From the NCBI GenBank assembly GCA_030704615.1, contig CM060731.1, positions 29,948,001 through 30,012,000 on the forward strand: DNA of 64,000 bases, given 5' to 3'. How positions within the stretch are numbered: position 1 is the first letter of the stretch; every line of letters starts with the position of its first letter. Below the pieces are notes generated by a model. That model was not told the origin of the DNA, did no database searches, and was given only the letters and a program-made list of their open reading frames with translations. The position numbers and the translations under genes were made by a program. The stretch comes from Takakia lepidozioides (Eukaryota; Streptophyta; Takakiopsida; Takakiales; Takakiaceae). Of the stretch, positions 22,155 to 37,100 are shown one piece after another.

Positions 22155-25100
22155 TCAATATGTGCGCGAAGGGTCGTATCGCCTGTACCCCTCCCTACTG
22201 TAATAGGGAGTGTGTTCTATTGTTTTGCTCACATAATCTGTGAATGGCTGTGGGGGGGATCGGCTGCCAAAAGTCTTGGTTGGTGGAGTAATCTCCAACA
22301 CATCGGGAGTTTTAGGAGAGCCAAATGCCCGTTGCCGTAAGCTGAGGGGCCTGAGAGGAGTGCCGATGGGCTGTCCATTGACTACAGGCTCTTCTGAAGG
22401 GAGGGGTTCACTGCCCCGAGGGCGTCCTCCTGGCCGAGGGAGATCAAGCAAGCGCGTACAGAATATCAACGGAAGCACAAGAAGGACTAGAATAATAACA
22501 ATCGCAGTCAAGATCTGAGCTGAAAGTCGAGCTGCAGTCCGTTCGGTGGCCTTGTAAACCACTGGTATCTCCACGCATTGACCTGTTTAACCACACACAA
22601 ACCGAATTATCATGTTGGGCCAGAACAAGTAGGAAGTCAAAAGGCCAATGCATGTAATGAGACACTTGACTGTAAGTCCGCCACTATGGTAAGCTTTTGA
22701 TGCCGGGCACTTGACAATCAGAGAAATGCATTGTTTCGTGCATGGTTCGTACCCCTCAAGAACCCCTGGACCTCCTAAACACTCGTCCAGGGGGTGGCAT
22801 TCGATTTGATAACTGCGGTGTTAAGGAAGGGGGGGCGGCTGGAGGAAGTGATGCTGACAGTCAACGATTTGCCAGCTAATGGCATGATCTGTGACATGGA
22901 ATACACATCAAAACCAGCCAGACTACCACTTAATTGACCACTATATATTAATGGAGCCTATGGCTACTAGGTTACGCAACATCTCATACATTATCTACAT
23001 ATTAGCGAGCATGGTTCGAAACAAGATCCAAGCTCTATGTGCTTCAGTGCACAAGGTTTGTCCTGCCACCTCCCAACAGGAAATATGCCCCTGTACTCGC
23101 CTGATGACCCGTGTCCATGCAAGGAGGACAGCATGCATGCAGGGAGGTGTAGTAAGGAATTAGCTTACAGTATAACCACAGGTTCAACATTAGCGCCCTC
23201 TGCTTCCAACACCCACCCCCTGGTCCTCTATATATGAGCCAAGGGAAATATTGACAGTGACTGTTCCCCATATGATCATATGAATTAAACAGAGTACAGG
23301 TCAGTAATGGAATGCGTAACTTGATAGCACTCACCAGTTAAGGCAGATGTTATCACCACTTTATCAGCAAATGGTTTGTGTTCCCCCACTAGTTTCACCT
23401 GCAGTTCACAATGGAAGTACTCAGTGAAAACAGAACCACCTGCACCGAAATCACCTCTACCTGAACTCAATCTTATTAAGCTTTCCTTCTAACAGGAAAA
23501 TTCCAGAGGCCAGATGGATAGGCTCGCAGTGGTTAGGTGTTAAAACTCTATTGGTAGTGCCGCCTACACAAAGGTAAATAAGAGTTTTCAGCGCCTCACC
23601 TTATAGACAGCACGGCCACCCACACCATAAGTCTCTCTCACATCATTGGCGAGCTGAACGTAGATGGCAGTTGTTCTTAGCCATGAAAGCTGGACAGAAT
23701 CTACACAGACGAAAGTGAGTTCAGAGGAAAAATAACCCCTGCATGACTATGGGCTTGTTGCAAGCTGATGTGGACTTCATGGGATGGTGAACAACTACGG
23801 TTCTGCATGATGATATTAAGGCTTGGTATCTTCCACGGACTTATACCCTTTGTTTAAGAAAATGGAAGTCACCAAACACCCTACAGCCTTGGATAACCAA
23901 ACAAGTCGACAAGCCAGAAGGGACTAGAGGGCCAAACAACACAAGGATTCCTGTGAAAACCCCACAGGGTACTCACCAGGATGGACACTGCCAACAATGG
24001 TGACAAGGCTATCGGTCGCCGGCGACAAATGAATCTGCCACATCATCACAGACAGGCAAAAGATGTCTTTTTCAGCAAGAACAGATATATGCAGTATATG
24101 TTATTTGCCATAGCACTGTGTCCTAGACCCTGCAAGGAGGAAGTGGAAAGGGGTATAGTGCAGGCATTCATGGAAGGCTCGGTCAGAAGTGGGACAGGGG
24201 TAATGGCCGCAAGGTCGGGGCAAGCTACGATGAATTAGTATCCAACTACCTGCTCAAATAGTTACAGAACATACCGAGGATATGTAGAATGGATCAGTTA
24301 CCCTCATGGTAATACACAAATTGTAGTTTCCAAAGCTACATAACTCCCGAATCTGCAATTAAAAGGGTCAATTGAAAGAGAAACCACTAACCTCTGCTGG
24401 CATATCAAGCGTTTCAAAGCCCCCTGCGAACGAAACATTCACACTATTGTTAATAGGAGGCGTTCCTGGGACAATGGAAGTTATGGTTAATTGCAATTTC
24501 CCCCTTGCCTCCTCCGGTGAACGCTTTTGTTTCACTGGCCGCACTTTTTGCAACGTCGACCACAGTTTCTTTGGGGTGTGTGGGAAGAAGACACAATGGA
24601 ATGTGCTTGCCCCCGGTTCTCTCCAAGCCTTTGCTTCCCTGTGGACCAATCAAAAAGCAGCAGGTTGGATATTATGACTGGACAATGTGCCCTGTTCAAG
24701 ATGGTAATACAGACTGCAAATCTGAAAGATGATTTGAACTGACCAATGATAACTACTCCAAAAGAACCTGCGGCACATCTCTTCATGTGTCCTACGAATC
24801 CCAAAGTGACCTATCTCTGCATGCAATTCCTTTGCTCATAGATCAAGAAAGCCTCCCTATCAAACCCATGCTTGGCAGATGATGCCATCAATATAAGAAT
24901 CTAGCTGGCAAACTTTCACATCAATTTGCAAAAAACACACCCAATGAAGGGTGGATCAATATGGCAGCGATATGAAACCTCGCGACCCTCTCCAATGACT
25001 CCAACGTCACGACCCTGAGAATCACTGTTTCCAAGCCACCAGCAGACAAATCGAGCAACGATAAGTACCGACACTTAAAGAGCTTTGGATAATTAACTCC

Positions 25101-28100
25101 TCTGCAGGTATCAAAGGATCTATTGCCAGAAAACCAATTGTATGTGTGCGAAAATGAGACGTTGTTTGCCGTAGCCCCAGTTAGGGCAGAACAAGAGGCA
25201 GGTGCCCACTCCAGTAGGACTTACCTTGGTATAAACTATGTGCGCGTAAGAGACAGTGAAGAAGAACAGGCAGTTACAGAGTTGATGGGAGCCCCAGAGG
25301 CTCATGGGCCATGGTAAAACTACTGTAGAAAACCCAAAGTTTCCCCTTTCCTCCCGAGATAGACAGACAGAGGGAGAGAGGTTTCAGTCACCTGAATTTG
25401 ACCGGAGATCTGTAGCCCTGCTCTGGAATATGCACATTTGTGATTTGGATTACATCTGGAGGTGGCTCGATTGTGACAGAAGCTACCCTGACAACTGTAA
25501 CAGTTGTATATGTCGTCAACCGGGAGCCATTGAAGCTGACTGCATAACAAAACATTGAAAAAAATCAGAGTACGTTTGGATTTAAACGAACTAAACTAAT
25601 GTAAGGTATCGCTTGTTGTTCCTTCAAGAGTTTTTAGTAGATTGTACTCATAAGACGTTGTTTGCCGTAGCCTTGTGGCCATTGACCCCGCGCCCAGTTT
25701 GAGCGGGAACAAAAGGGACAGAACCTACTTCTGTCAGGGGCTGACATTGGTAGTAAGACTTACCTCCATATAAAGAATTAATCCGGGTTTTCCAGATATC
25801 CTCTAGAAATCCCTTCACACAAGCATCAATCTGCTGTGTGTGATTTGCCCAAAAACTAGGCCTCAGGAGGGCCCGGGCTTTTGGCTCAGCCTCGAGACAT
25901 TCAAAGTTGGTAAACAGGGGTACAGGCACAATTCCCTTAATAGATTTGAAGAGAGCGTCTCTTTGGTGAGAGAAGCCCGGACAGTGTATCAGAAAATGAA
26001 TACTGTCTTCAGATTGCCCACACAACGGGCAATTGCACTCTCACTTTCCTCTCTGCTTCTGTTTGCTGTTCAAAGGTAGGCTTCCTGCCCTGAGTTTAAA
26101 TTTCAGTCTAGTGCCGAGAGTGGGTAGACCCTTGAGGTCATCCAAGATGTCCTCCCCCATGTCACAGACTGGAAACAAGTTCAGGGAAGTTTTCTGCCTA
26201 ACTTCATTTTCATCAGACAATCTCATGGCAACAGACATGGCTGAGGACACTACAGCCTCTAAGTCAGATTTATCCAGCAGGGTCAAGACTTGCGGATCCA
26301 GGTCCAGGTCCTTGAGGATCTCTTCTACTCTCTTCTGCCAGGACTTAGCCTGTTTGACAGGGCGGTCCTGTTTCCAAGATATAGAGTCGATTAACTTAGG
26401 ATATCTGGTGTTGGGCATATGTTGCAGCTGACCCCACCATCTGACCTTGAATTCATCTTGTCGGGAGCTTTAGGACGGAATGCCAAACTCACCCCGAACA
26501 GCCACATTGGCTGTTTTGGAGCATGCTGACATACACTCCTTAAGCACCCCCACTTGAATGGATTCTAGAGACTTAGCCTGGTTGGAGTTATCAACCCATA
26601 TAGCAGATCCGTACTTCAAGGCAGGTCTAATAACGCGACAAAGCATGGTTTTCTTGACCTCAGAGTTGACCCCTCTGCAGTGGAAAAGAGTTTTTAGTAG
26701 AGACACATCCAAGCACAACCTCATAGCAAATTAAGTGTAACACATATAATCACCAGTTGTGGTCCCATCTCCAATGGCCTGGGCTTCTCCTGTGTGGCTA
26801 TTCACCCGGACAACCCTCTCATCTGCACTTGACCAGTGTCCCCGCTCACCTGCTGGCAGGCCATGCAGACCTTCACCCACATCACCCAACATACATGCTG
26901 AGTGTCACTTCTCTTGGAACTAGTACAATGACTCATACCATGGGAGATCATGAGAAGGCAAGGACACTATTTGTTGTGAAAGAAAAGTTAAGAACAAGCG
27001 AGCAGTCACACCCATCTCAGTGTATGTAAGAAACAACGCCAAGTGCAGTAGCAAATAATACCCTTGCCAATGATGGAGAAGTTAACACGACCACCAATAA
27101 GAACTGCTGGGTTCCGAGGATACACATAAGCTCCCACTTTGATCTGCACACCCGCAGCATCCAGTCAAGGCGGTTCCTACTTTTGACGTTTACAAAATCA
27201 TTTGAGTGAAGACATCTTCACCGGTCAATAAAGCAGCTGCCACTTGATACTCAGTGAGGGAACCAGCCACTTCATTGAAGGTGTGCGAGTCAAGGTGTTG
27301 ATTAGGCTTACCACGATCCAGTCGATAACGGCTGGGTCACTTTTTAACGTTATACGCACCAGCGCAATGCCTTGCCGCAATGCCTACAGCCAGAGGAGGA
27401 TAAAGGTTAAGTCCATGTTGCACCACACAGTTGTACACCAACCTCCCCCCTAAAAGTGGGAGGTTTTTGTAGAGCATACGGATCTTGGTTGTCTTTGGAA
27501 CTCTATGTCAATGGTTAACAGAGATTTTTAACAAGTATGACCTGCTCATCAGACATTGACGATTTCAAACGACAACAGGTCTCACAATTCTGTGCCTTGG
27601 ATCCAAGGCCATCAACATCCAAATGACTGTTTCTTTGCACATGCCCTCCTCTACAAAGATGACCAGTCTGGTCATCCCTAAACTATCCTAGTTACGAGGA
27701 ACCATTTTGTCCTGGTGAAATCTAAAAGCGTAAGTTGCCTCTACACCCACCTGCACATTGATGGTAACATTAGTGGGACCACTTGTTGGCTCATGCTCTG
27801 CCACTTCGATGGAGATCACATCGGCATGATTGGTATCCAATGCCACAGGAACTGCATCTCTAGCTTCTAGAAAAGGAGCACCTGAGAGGGAGGCAGTAGT
27901 CCAAGTGTCAGATACAACTTGCCAGAAAATCTACAATGTGACTCTACCCTGCTTGGAAAACTTACAAGCCTAAGGTGGACCAGAAAACAAGGTATTTCTT
28001 CTAAGTAGGCCCACTTTAGATTAAAATATTAAGACATCTGGCTGGATACGGTTTGCAGTGATTGCAGGGGTTTCTGGTATGTAGTTGCAGTTACTATAGT

Positions 28101-31100
28101 GAAAGTGCCTACCAAGATCGTCGCGGAAGATCACTACAATTTGCTGGTTGGCACCCACTGAAAGCTCTGCCACATGGACTGCGAGCTCATCGTCTCCGGC
28201 TGTTACAGAGGTCACCTATTTTCACCACAAACCCACAGAAACAATCGGGTGCTAAATATAAATCACTGAGGGAAGCCACCAACAAGTTCCAGTGAGTGTT
28301 ACAACAGTCAGTTGTACCTCACAACAGAAGCAGGTTCTAGAATGAGAATTGGGTCAGAATCAAAACGGCTGCTCATAAGGTAAAAGGCTTGAGGGTGCAA
28401 ATGTAGATGGGCAGATTGATATATGGAGTTCATCCTTATTTCTCAGTCTATCAGTCGAACATGTTTGGGACAAGGATTGATTGATTAAATTAAAAATCTT
28501 TCCAGTTTTACTACCAAACCCAGTGACAAACTTTCAAGTACAATACAATCAGATAATTTGATTGAACAAGACACACAGATAGATTATAACATCGAACAGA
28601 AGAAATGAAATGAAATGAAACCAAACCTTATACCGTCCGCAGAAAGTGATTAAATTAAAAATCTTTCCAGTTTTACTACCAAACCCAGTGACAAACTTTC
28701 AAGGACAATACAATCAGATAATTTGATTGAACAAGACACGCAGATAGATTACAACATCGAACAGAAGAAATGAAATGAAATGAAACCGAACCTTATACCG
28801 TCCGCAGAAAGCTCAAGATTCTATCGTCACGGAGAACTAAGAATGTCTCTCGATAGAAATGGAGTTCTGTTTTAGAGTGGCCGGCTTCCATGTTTGCCTG
28901 ACATGGAAGAATGCAGTGATCTGCTCAAAGTCTTATACATCAATTCAAACGAATTTGCTGGCAGAGTGATCATACAAAAGTTCCAACAGTGAAGGATAAA
29001 TATAGCAGATGAGAGCCCACCTCTGTAACACGAACACAAGTGGCAACTTCAGAGCGTCCTGTGATCCGATCTCTTGCATGGATGCACGCGACCTCTCCTC
29101 TCTCTGATGTTCGAACACGTCCATCATCCAAAATGCTTAGGAGTCCAGCACCAATGCCTCCCTCATGTACCTTTTGAATAAGACATTTTTGGCTACCAGT
29201 TTCAGTAGGTGGACATAGGTGAGAAGATTTTATTTTATGTGCAATGCTTTGATATTGTGCAAATGACATACCCTGCCTCCCTTGACCACACTCCTGTTGG
29301 TTAACGTCTCAGTATATAACCATAGCTATGACATAGCTATAATATATCAGAAGCTCTGATACATCACTGACTGATAGGATGACATATGATATAGCTATGT
29401 TATATCACAAGCACAGCAGTACAAGTCATTTTATCACTGATACCTTTAAACTGGTGGATTCTATCATAAGACGTTGTTTGCCGTAGCCTTGTGGCCATTG
29501 ACCCCGCGCCCAGTTTGAGCGGGAACAAAAGGGACAGAACCTACCTCTGTCAGGGGCTGACGTTGGTAGTTAGGACTTACCTCCATATAAAGAATTAATC
29601 CGGGTTTTCCAGATATCCTCTAGAAATCCCTTCACACAAGCATCAATCTGCTGTGTGTGATTTGCCCAAAAACTAGGCCTCAGGAGGGCCTGGGCTTTTG
29701 GCTCAGCCTCGAGACTTTCAAAGTTGGATTCTATAGAGAGAGAAGTAAAGGAAGAAGGTTCCACAGGGGGGCCCCGAGGCCCCATGGGACAATGTAGGAC
29801 AACAAGCAGCTAATCAAAAAACACCAAACATCATCCAAAGGTGAAGTGCCTCGAGAGAGGTGCAACTAGGAGTTCAAACAGGAATTTGCATTCATTGTCA
29901 GAAACAAACCTTGGAATGGACATATCCCTCCCAGAGAGAACAAACTCTCCTGCTTGCCACATCCCGTCTATGTACACTCCACACTTGAATGAATGTAGGA
30001 AACAAGAAATGGTGACATGGTATCTAACTCACATGCATGGCGGAGTAGACCACTGTGCGTCCACTCCTCTCAGTATCTATGCGTGCTGGGAAGTGCTTCG
30101 TCCACTGGGGGAGAAGCGGTGAGGATGTGTAGTGGGGAGGCAGCAGCCATGTTGCTCTCATACCCAGAGCCAAAGGCGGGTCTGGAACCACCCATATTGT
30201 GTCAGATGCCTTGTACTCTTTGCGCACCAATTGGTTGTGAATGTTGAAATGGCAAGTAAATGATAAACCAACTGTTGTCCTTCCAGCAGACCTGGGCCCA
30301 ACGAAAATTAGGTCAATGTTTAGCCCAACGGCTTAACAAATTACCTCTATTGTTTTCAATGTAGCAAGACAGTTTGTTCACAGACTTTCCACATATACCT
30401 GCCAATCGCTCTGGCAGAGAAACCTCCATCAGTGCCTGGAGTTGCCTGATGTCCGCCTACATGTGCCAAGCGCTCACTTTTGTTGCTGGCTTTGTCTCCT
30501 TCAGCAGAGGTAGTCTCGGTATCCTCCATCCCAGCGTTGTCAGCAATGCGCAAACCCAGTACCTGCAAACGATAATATCACTCGGCATCGGCTTCTGCAC
30601 AATAGGTCATGCATTGTTGTGACGACTTCTAATTGACAATGGTTACACCTTTGCCAGTTAACATACACCTGGCATAATCCACCTGCAGTTTAAATAGTTC
30701 TCATTGTAAAAAAGTGAATCTCATCCCTGATTATCAGGGCATACCTCTCCATTTCCCTTACTCCCCACTCCATGATATTTGGCCCTGATCCCACCCTACT
30801 TTTCTCTACCTTTTGGATAGCAGCCTCTGTTTGAGTCTCCCTCTACAAGATACTAACCTGTTCATCTCCAATGAGCCACTTGTAATTAGTGCACAGCTCA
30901 AAGAACGAGAACAAGTCTTCCTGCACATTGCCAATACAGATGATAAAAAAGCCAGTCCAGCGAGCACAAGTTGAAGTCAATCCCTACCATATGTTGCTGC
31001 TATATCCCTGAAGCAACCCCAGGGCCCACAACAGTAAGGCAGAAGCTCATTTCTATCCAAAATCGGTTCTAGAGAAGGAGGAGATACATGCAAAGGAGGA

Positions 31101-34100
31101 CTGAGGTATCTCAAATCAACACCACCATGTAACAGGAAAAAAGTGGCTGTGTCATGATGGCAGTAAGCTATTGGCCTACAGTTGACCAATACAAGCCTGT
31201 GTCACAGTCATACTTGCTGCCTTCATGTTCCCACTTACCTCTGGTCCAAATGGAAAGATACTGATCTCCCGTCCCACAGCAAGCTGCCCCCCCCTCACAT
31301 TGAGGTGCATGGAAGATGGCACTTGAACACACACTGCTGATGTAGCCTCACTCAGGAGCTCCCCAGCAGGACTCCATGCCTGGGCTCGCACTGTCTGCAT
31401 CATGCAAGCACCTCCAAAAAAGAAATCAGATGCCAGCTAACGATGCTATAAAGACAGATGGTGTAAAATTTGCAGTAGGTAAGCAGGACCTCACTTCCAT
31501 AGCTGGGTTGGCTATAAAGGGTGACATCCAGCATACACCTAGTGGCTTTGAATCAGTGTTGGCCAGGTCTCATGTTTAGGATTTTTTCTACGGTCTGGGT
31601 ATGGCATTTTCTCCAAGGGTGAGGCACAGCCGGTGATGGATAGTGCACGGATTTGCAAATTTCCCCGGGTACCAGTTATCAGTCAAGAGGTAATTTCTTT
31701 CTTTGTGCCGGTTATCGATATCCCGGTTAGTTGATCATGGGGCAGTGAGGCTTACATAGGGGCAGCTATACAACGGAGAGAACCATCCAGTGGATGAATA
31801 ACATGTGATTGACACATAGGCGCAACGTCAGCAGGACACCCCCTAAAAACACCAAAAAATAAGCTCAAGTTGACAGGTCAATACCCAGGGACATCGGGAA
31901 CCCTACAGGTCCGGGTCCGGGTTCGAGCCTACATGACCCCGCTGGGTCCAGGACACCCGCACCTGTATGTTGGTGCCGGGTCTATATACCTTAATACCCA
32001 GAAAAGTACCCGGCCGGGTACACCATTCCAGAGTGGGACCCAGCCGTCACTGCTTCGAACCCACAACCCTTGCAAGTCAGCCTTGTGCCCTAACCACTGG
32101 GCCATCTGCTGGATGCTCCAATTCTACAACTTAAGCTGTGCAACCCATATATCTGGGAACCTACAAATGGTATTAAAATCCAATTGTAGTGTTCTGTTAG
32201 CTGGCATGATACAATGCTTATAGTCAAGCACCTGAATATGATATGATTAAACCATTAATGACAACAATCTGATGGTCACACGTACAACCAATATTGTAAG
32301 GAAAATACAACTTGGTGCAACTTACAGCTGAGAAGTGAATTCAAACAGAGTGCTTACCATATTACCTGGAGCCTCAGCCACGAGTCTTCCAGTCGTAGAT
32401 TCAATTGTGGCAATTTCAGGTTGTGAGGTTGAAAACTGGACAACCACACCAGCTCGAGGACCACCATGAACCACCAACTGCTCCACCCCATGAGTGCACA
32501 CATGCAGTGAAGCTTTAGGGGACACAAGTGACTGAATGAGGAACAGTCCAAGATCAGCTCTCACAGTGTGCCACTATCTTTCTTGTTTTCGTCAGTTAGA
32601 GCTTGAGAGCTGCCTCTCCACCCTGCATCCATGAGTCCTCTCACCTGCTCTCCCCCTCAAATGCATATGCCATGTTCTGCAGGGGAATATTCCCTTGAAT
32701 ACTCAGTTTTAGTTCTCCCGAATATAATATAAAGGAATTTCTAACCACAAGTTACAACTGTAACTCCACACAGATATTAGATATTGCTAAAAGCTATTGA
32801 TAGTACCTTACAAGTTTATGTATGAGGTCCAGACTTGGTCAATAGACCTAACTTACAGTGCTGGCACTTGAAAAGTGAAATGAAAGGTACTTTAAAAGTC
32901 CACGGGAAACTTAAAAAGAGAGAAAGGGACTTACAAGATACTTGGCACCTGGAGCAAGAACCAGAGAGGGTGGGTGGATGGAAAGAGGAGCATAAACTGC
33001 CACCCTTTCAAAGTCTGACAATACCTCTTTGCCTGAGTATTGCTTCACACTTACCTGCACAACAACGCCTTAGAGAAAGAAACTTATGAAGTATACTGGA
33101 AGCCCAAACGGTCTATGAGAGCGGTGAGGGGGGGACAGAGGAAAAAGAATACGAAAATTTGGAACTTCCGTCAGTGTTTTTCTTTCTGGCGAAAAATCGC
33201 CAGATTTCGACCTGGAAACTCAGTCAGATACTTGTACAAAGGAATTATGGGGGGTAAAATCCGAGATTTTCGCCAAAAAGCACCAGGAGATAAATTTCAG
33301 GAGCCTAATCTTGCCGATGTGGACCAATTCAAACGTGACACCTGGAATATAGCCACTTTTCTAACTTTGTCACCTCGATATTCTCGCCACATGGGCACTG
33401 GGTGGAATTCACAGGTGGCCCCGCCAGCAATTTTGGAAATATGAAAAAAAAAACACTGGAGGCCATAGTATAACAAGAGGAGAACCAAAATCTTATCAGA
33501 AAACTCAAAAATGGCTAGGTAAACAGAAGAAGCTGAGTGTGCTTACCAAATGAGAGACAAAGAGCTCAGTTGAGCTGCAAAGTCTTAAGAAACCGGAGAA
33601 CTCGTTTTGTTTATACTACAGATGGCCTTGTCCACAATGAGGCATCCAGATCATGTCCATACTGGCATATTTTTGTTAAATGTTACTTTCCAAACCTTCT
33701 GATGCGCGAATGATGGTAAGGTGCAAGAACTTAAAGGAGGCACTGGATGAAATATGGATCAACCAACACGAGTCTTAGGGGTGTATGTAACCTCCAAAGA
33801 ACTACTGTCCATATACATCATATTACAGGGAGACCTAGAACAACACCAGCAAAGATCCCCAGTCTTTCAAAACTTACATGAAATGTGGTAACGCCGACGT
33901 GGGCCCCGGAAATGACCAACTCATTGGGAGGTGTTGGTTTTAAGGCAACTTTTAGTACCTCATCTTGCAAATGCGCTTGCACACCCATGAATGCGAACTA
34001 CACAGAAATAGCAATAGAAAACAAACACATCGGTGAGTACATATTTTCAGAAGAGCGTAACTGGAGCTGTACCCTGATATTCTAGATCAGTTTGACCTTG

Positions 34101-37100
34101 AGAGATCATGTGTTTGATTACGTGTCAACTCGCTTCGTGCAAGACATTTCTTAGTGAAATATGGAAAAGATGAAGCACCTGGGCAGAGTCAAACACATGG
34201 CCGGCACGGTCACCTGCCTGCAATCGCACTGTCATACATGACCCCACCTACACACAAGGTAAAATATAGCCCACTCAGCACCTCATACAATGCCAGACCT
34301 GATACCAAAGCTCATTCAACACAAAGATGACATAAAGACTCAATCATGGAGGGAAGCTGTTTAGTCATTCTAGCTCCACCCACAAATAAAGTGAATGGTG
34401 GCACATATGAAGGAATACAAGAACAAATGCCGAGAAGGGCAGTATAAACCTGGAGGCTTGCATCATCAGGCAGAATTAGCTTGACCCAGGCTACATCTGC
34501 CACCGTTACCTACAGACATGCAAGACAATTTAGAAATGGACCATACAACTGTCAATGTGATATGGGAAGAAAACTAAAGCTTTGTGATAGCTGCAAGAGA
34601 AACCCAAAGGAGTGAATAAGGAAAGCCCAAATATCATTAGAGATGGAGTGCCTCTGTAATAAGAGCAAGACACAAACATATGATACCCTTGCACACCTCT
34701 TCGATACTGTACTAGGTGAACCCCAATGCATTGCACAAATAGTCTGTGGCTTATATGCAAAGAATGTCGCAATGAGACACATAACACAAGGCATGCTCCA
34801 CTGAGAGTGATTGGGGACTCGACTTGCTTGGATGTTTACAGACCAGCAAGCAGGAGAACAGAATTGGAAGTACTCTAACAATACATCAAAATGGTCCCTA
34901 CATGACTCTTGACACCAATGCAGACTAGAAATAAGACTGATGAGGCCAAGTTAGGGAACTGGACTCACCAAAGCTGATGCTGAGGCTGGAGTGGCCAATC
35001 CAACATCCAGTATAGTGATGAGAGCTGTCCCTGGACCCCTGGCTGCGACAATCAGATCACGAGTGTCGACAGGGACAACGACTGCCACTTTGGAGTCGTT
35101 AACACGAGCCTCAATGTCGCTGGTACCCCCGATTACTTTAAAGCTTGCCTACATCTCACCAGGCCAAGAGCAAAACTCAAATGGATTCCTCACACTGCAC
35201 CAGCTGTATGAGTAGGCTCTTAACTCGCAAAAGAGAGATTAGTTCCATTGCTTGAGGAGACAGTGTTTTGCATTGCAATTTGGTGCATTAGCAAAAAGCG
35301 CAGACCACAGGATGATAATCCCGCTCTCCCTGGGCAAAGGATTGTGGTATGTCTTAACAGCACAATGCCATTATCTTTTGAGTCTAAAGCAGATTCCTTG
35401 GCCTGTGGAGAGCCTGTGGAGATATTATCTACAGAAAACATACTGCATCTGACTGAGGTGTCATACGTCAAAAACGTGGGGAAGCTTACCTGTTAGAAAA
35501 CCACACAAGCTACCATCCGATTTGATTTCATGGTACATTGAGACTTCAATTTAAAGAGGAACATGGATAAAGTAAGAACCTTGGCTTCAGGGTGGAAAAA
35601 GAGTAGGACAGCAGTTGGCTGTAGCCTCAGAGCTGTCACAAGCTGCAGCAGACAATCAACCCCAGTTAGTCAAGTACCTATATCTCTAATCCTACACTTC
35701 TATGAATGTTGACCATGGTGAGTATCCTCTCAAAGATCTTTAATACACATATATATAGTCCGAAATGATGCAAGTCAGGGGGTGTTTTACAGATATGCCA
35801 GAAAAACTACTCATTGGGCAGCCTGCTCTGGTGACAGGGGCAGAGGAGCAAGGAAGCTAAAGCTTTCTAGCACTCGAGTTTCTATCAAACTGGACTTTCA
35901 CAGGAGGATAATCCAAGCATCCACTGGTGCAAAACAACCGCAGTCGCAAGCAACGGCCTTGTCCTCAAAACAAGGTTCTTCAAGATGCTCAAGACTCTTT
36001 CTCAAAGGCACCGGGTCAGGCCCCCTTTTGACTGTCTGATCAGACGACTGAACATGGTGACTCACAGAAGATAGTCATAGTGACCCCAGAAAGGTTTTAG
36101 TCACCATACAGCAGAGCTTCATAAATCTGTTTAGTTGGTCATCAGTTCCAGATCATTTGTGAATGTGTTCTGAAAGCCAAACCTGTATCTGTGCAGCATC
36201 AGTGAGTACATGCTTTTCTATGAGACTGGGTCCTTTAGAGTCCTTTTCAGCAAACCCAACAACTTCTCCCCTTACAATGCACTGCAAGAAAATCCAAATA
36301 GTGAGCAAAAACTGAAGATTACACAGAAGAAGACTTCTTGCTTCCACCGTGTCTGCACTCACACCAGAATATAATGTCAGTTGTAGATGGAGCGAGGGAA
36401 GAGACAAGAGATCATGACTAATAAAAGTTAACCAACGTTGTACCTTGTGGCCATAGAACCAATGAATCATATCTTAACCTGGCAAGCGACAAACATGGAG
36501 GGGAAAAAACCTCAGTACACACTGCCTGCCATCCCCTAACTAAGAGTTTTCCACCTGAATGACACCAGTGTTGGTGACCAGTTAGAGTGGTATTAAGGGA
36601 AGTCAACACTGGTAAGAGGTAGAAAGAAAAAGCATTTTATGACGTCCACAGTGGGATCTGGTCACATTCCACGGGAACCCAACATCACATTGAGAATATT
36701 CCTTGAAGCTGTAGACATTCAATACATTGTGGAAATTTTTTGGTGCAGACATACCTCTCCTGCCATGTTTCCAAGCACCAGACAGAGCTCCCACCCATCT
36801 ACCACGCTGGTTCCCTTATCAGATCCTGAGACTTCCCAGTGTGCCAGGTTGTGACATCCATCGACCTGCCAACTAAAACATAAAGAAGAGGCATTAGCAA
36901 AGGGCCTCCCAGAGCTATGTAAGGCAACAGCCGCCACTCGAATCGAACGACTGTTGATGACCGTGATGGGGGCCACACGGAGACGAGTCTCATCCCGGTC
37001 AACTTGGGCTGCCGCTTTGATGTGAGACAAACTGTTTTCTGGCCACATCCAGAGAGTTTTATAAGTCTCATGAGAGGAGACCAGTGCAGTTGCTGTACAC

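Noticed and set aside
29880-29990. An extra gp210 exon
   Set aside because: The minus-strand frame is open and protein-like, but I could not match it to the gp210 order or find convincing splice sites.
33164-33466. A confirmed hAT insertion with target-site duplication
   Set aside because: The ends resemble the 20.7-kb MITE but the 8-bp flanks do not match, so the insertion is only tentative.
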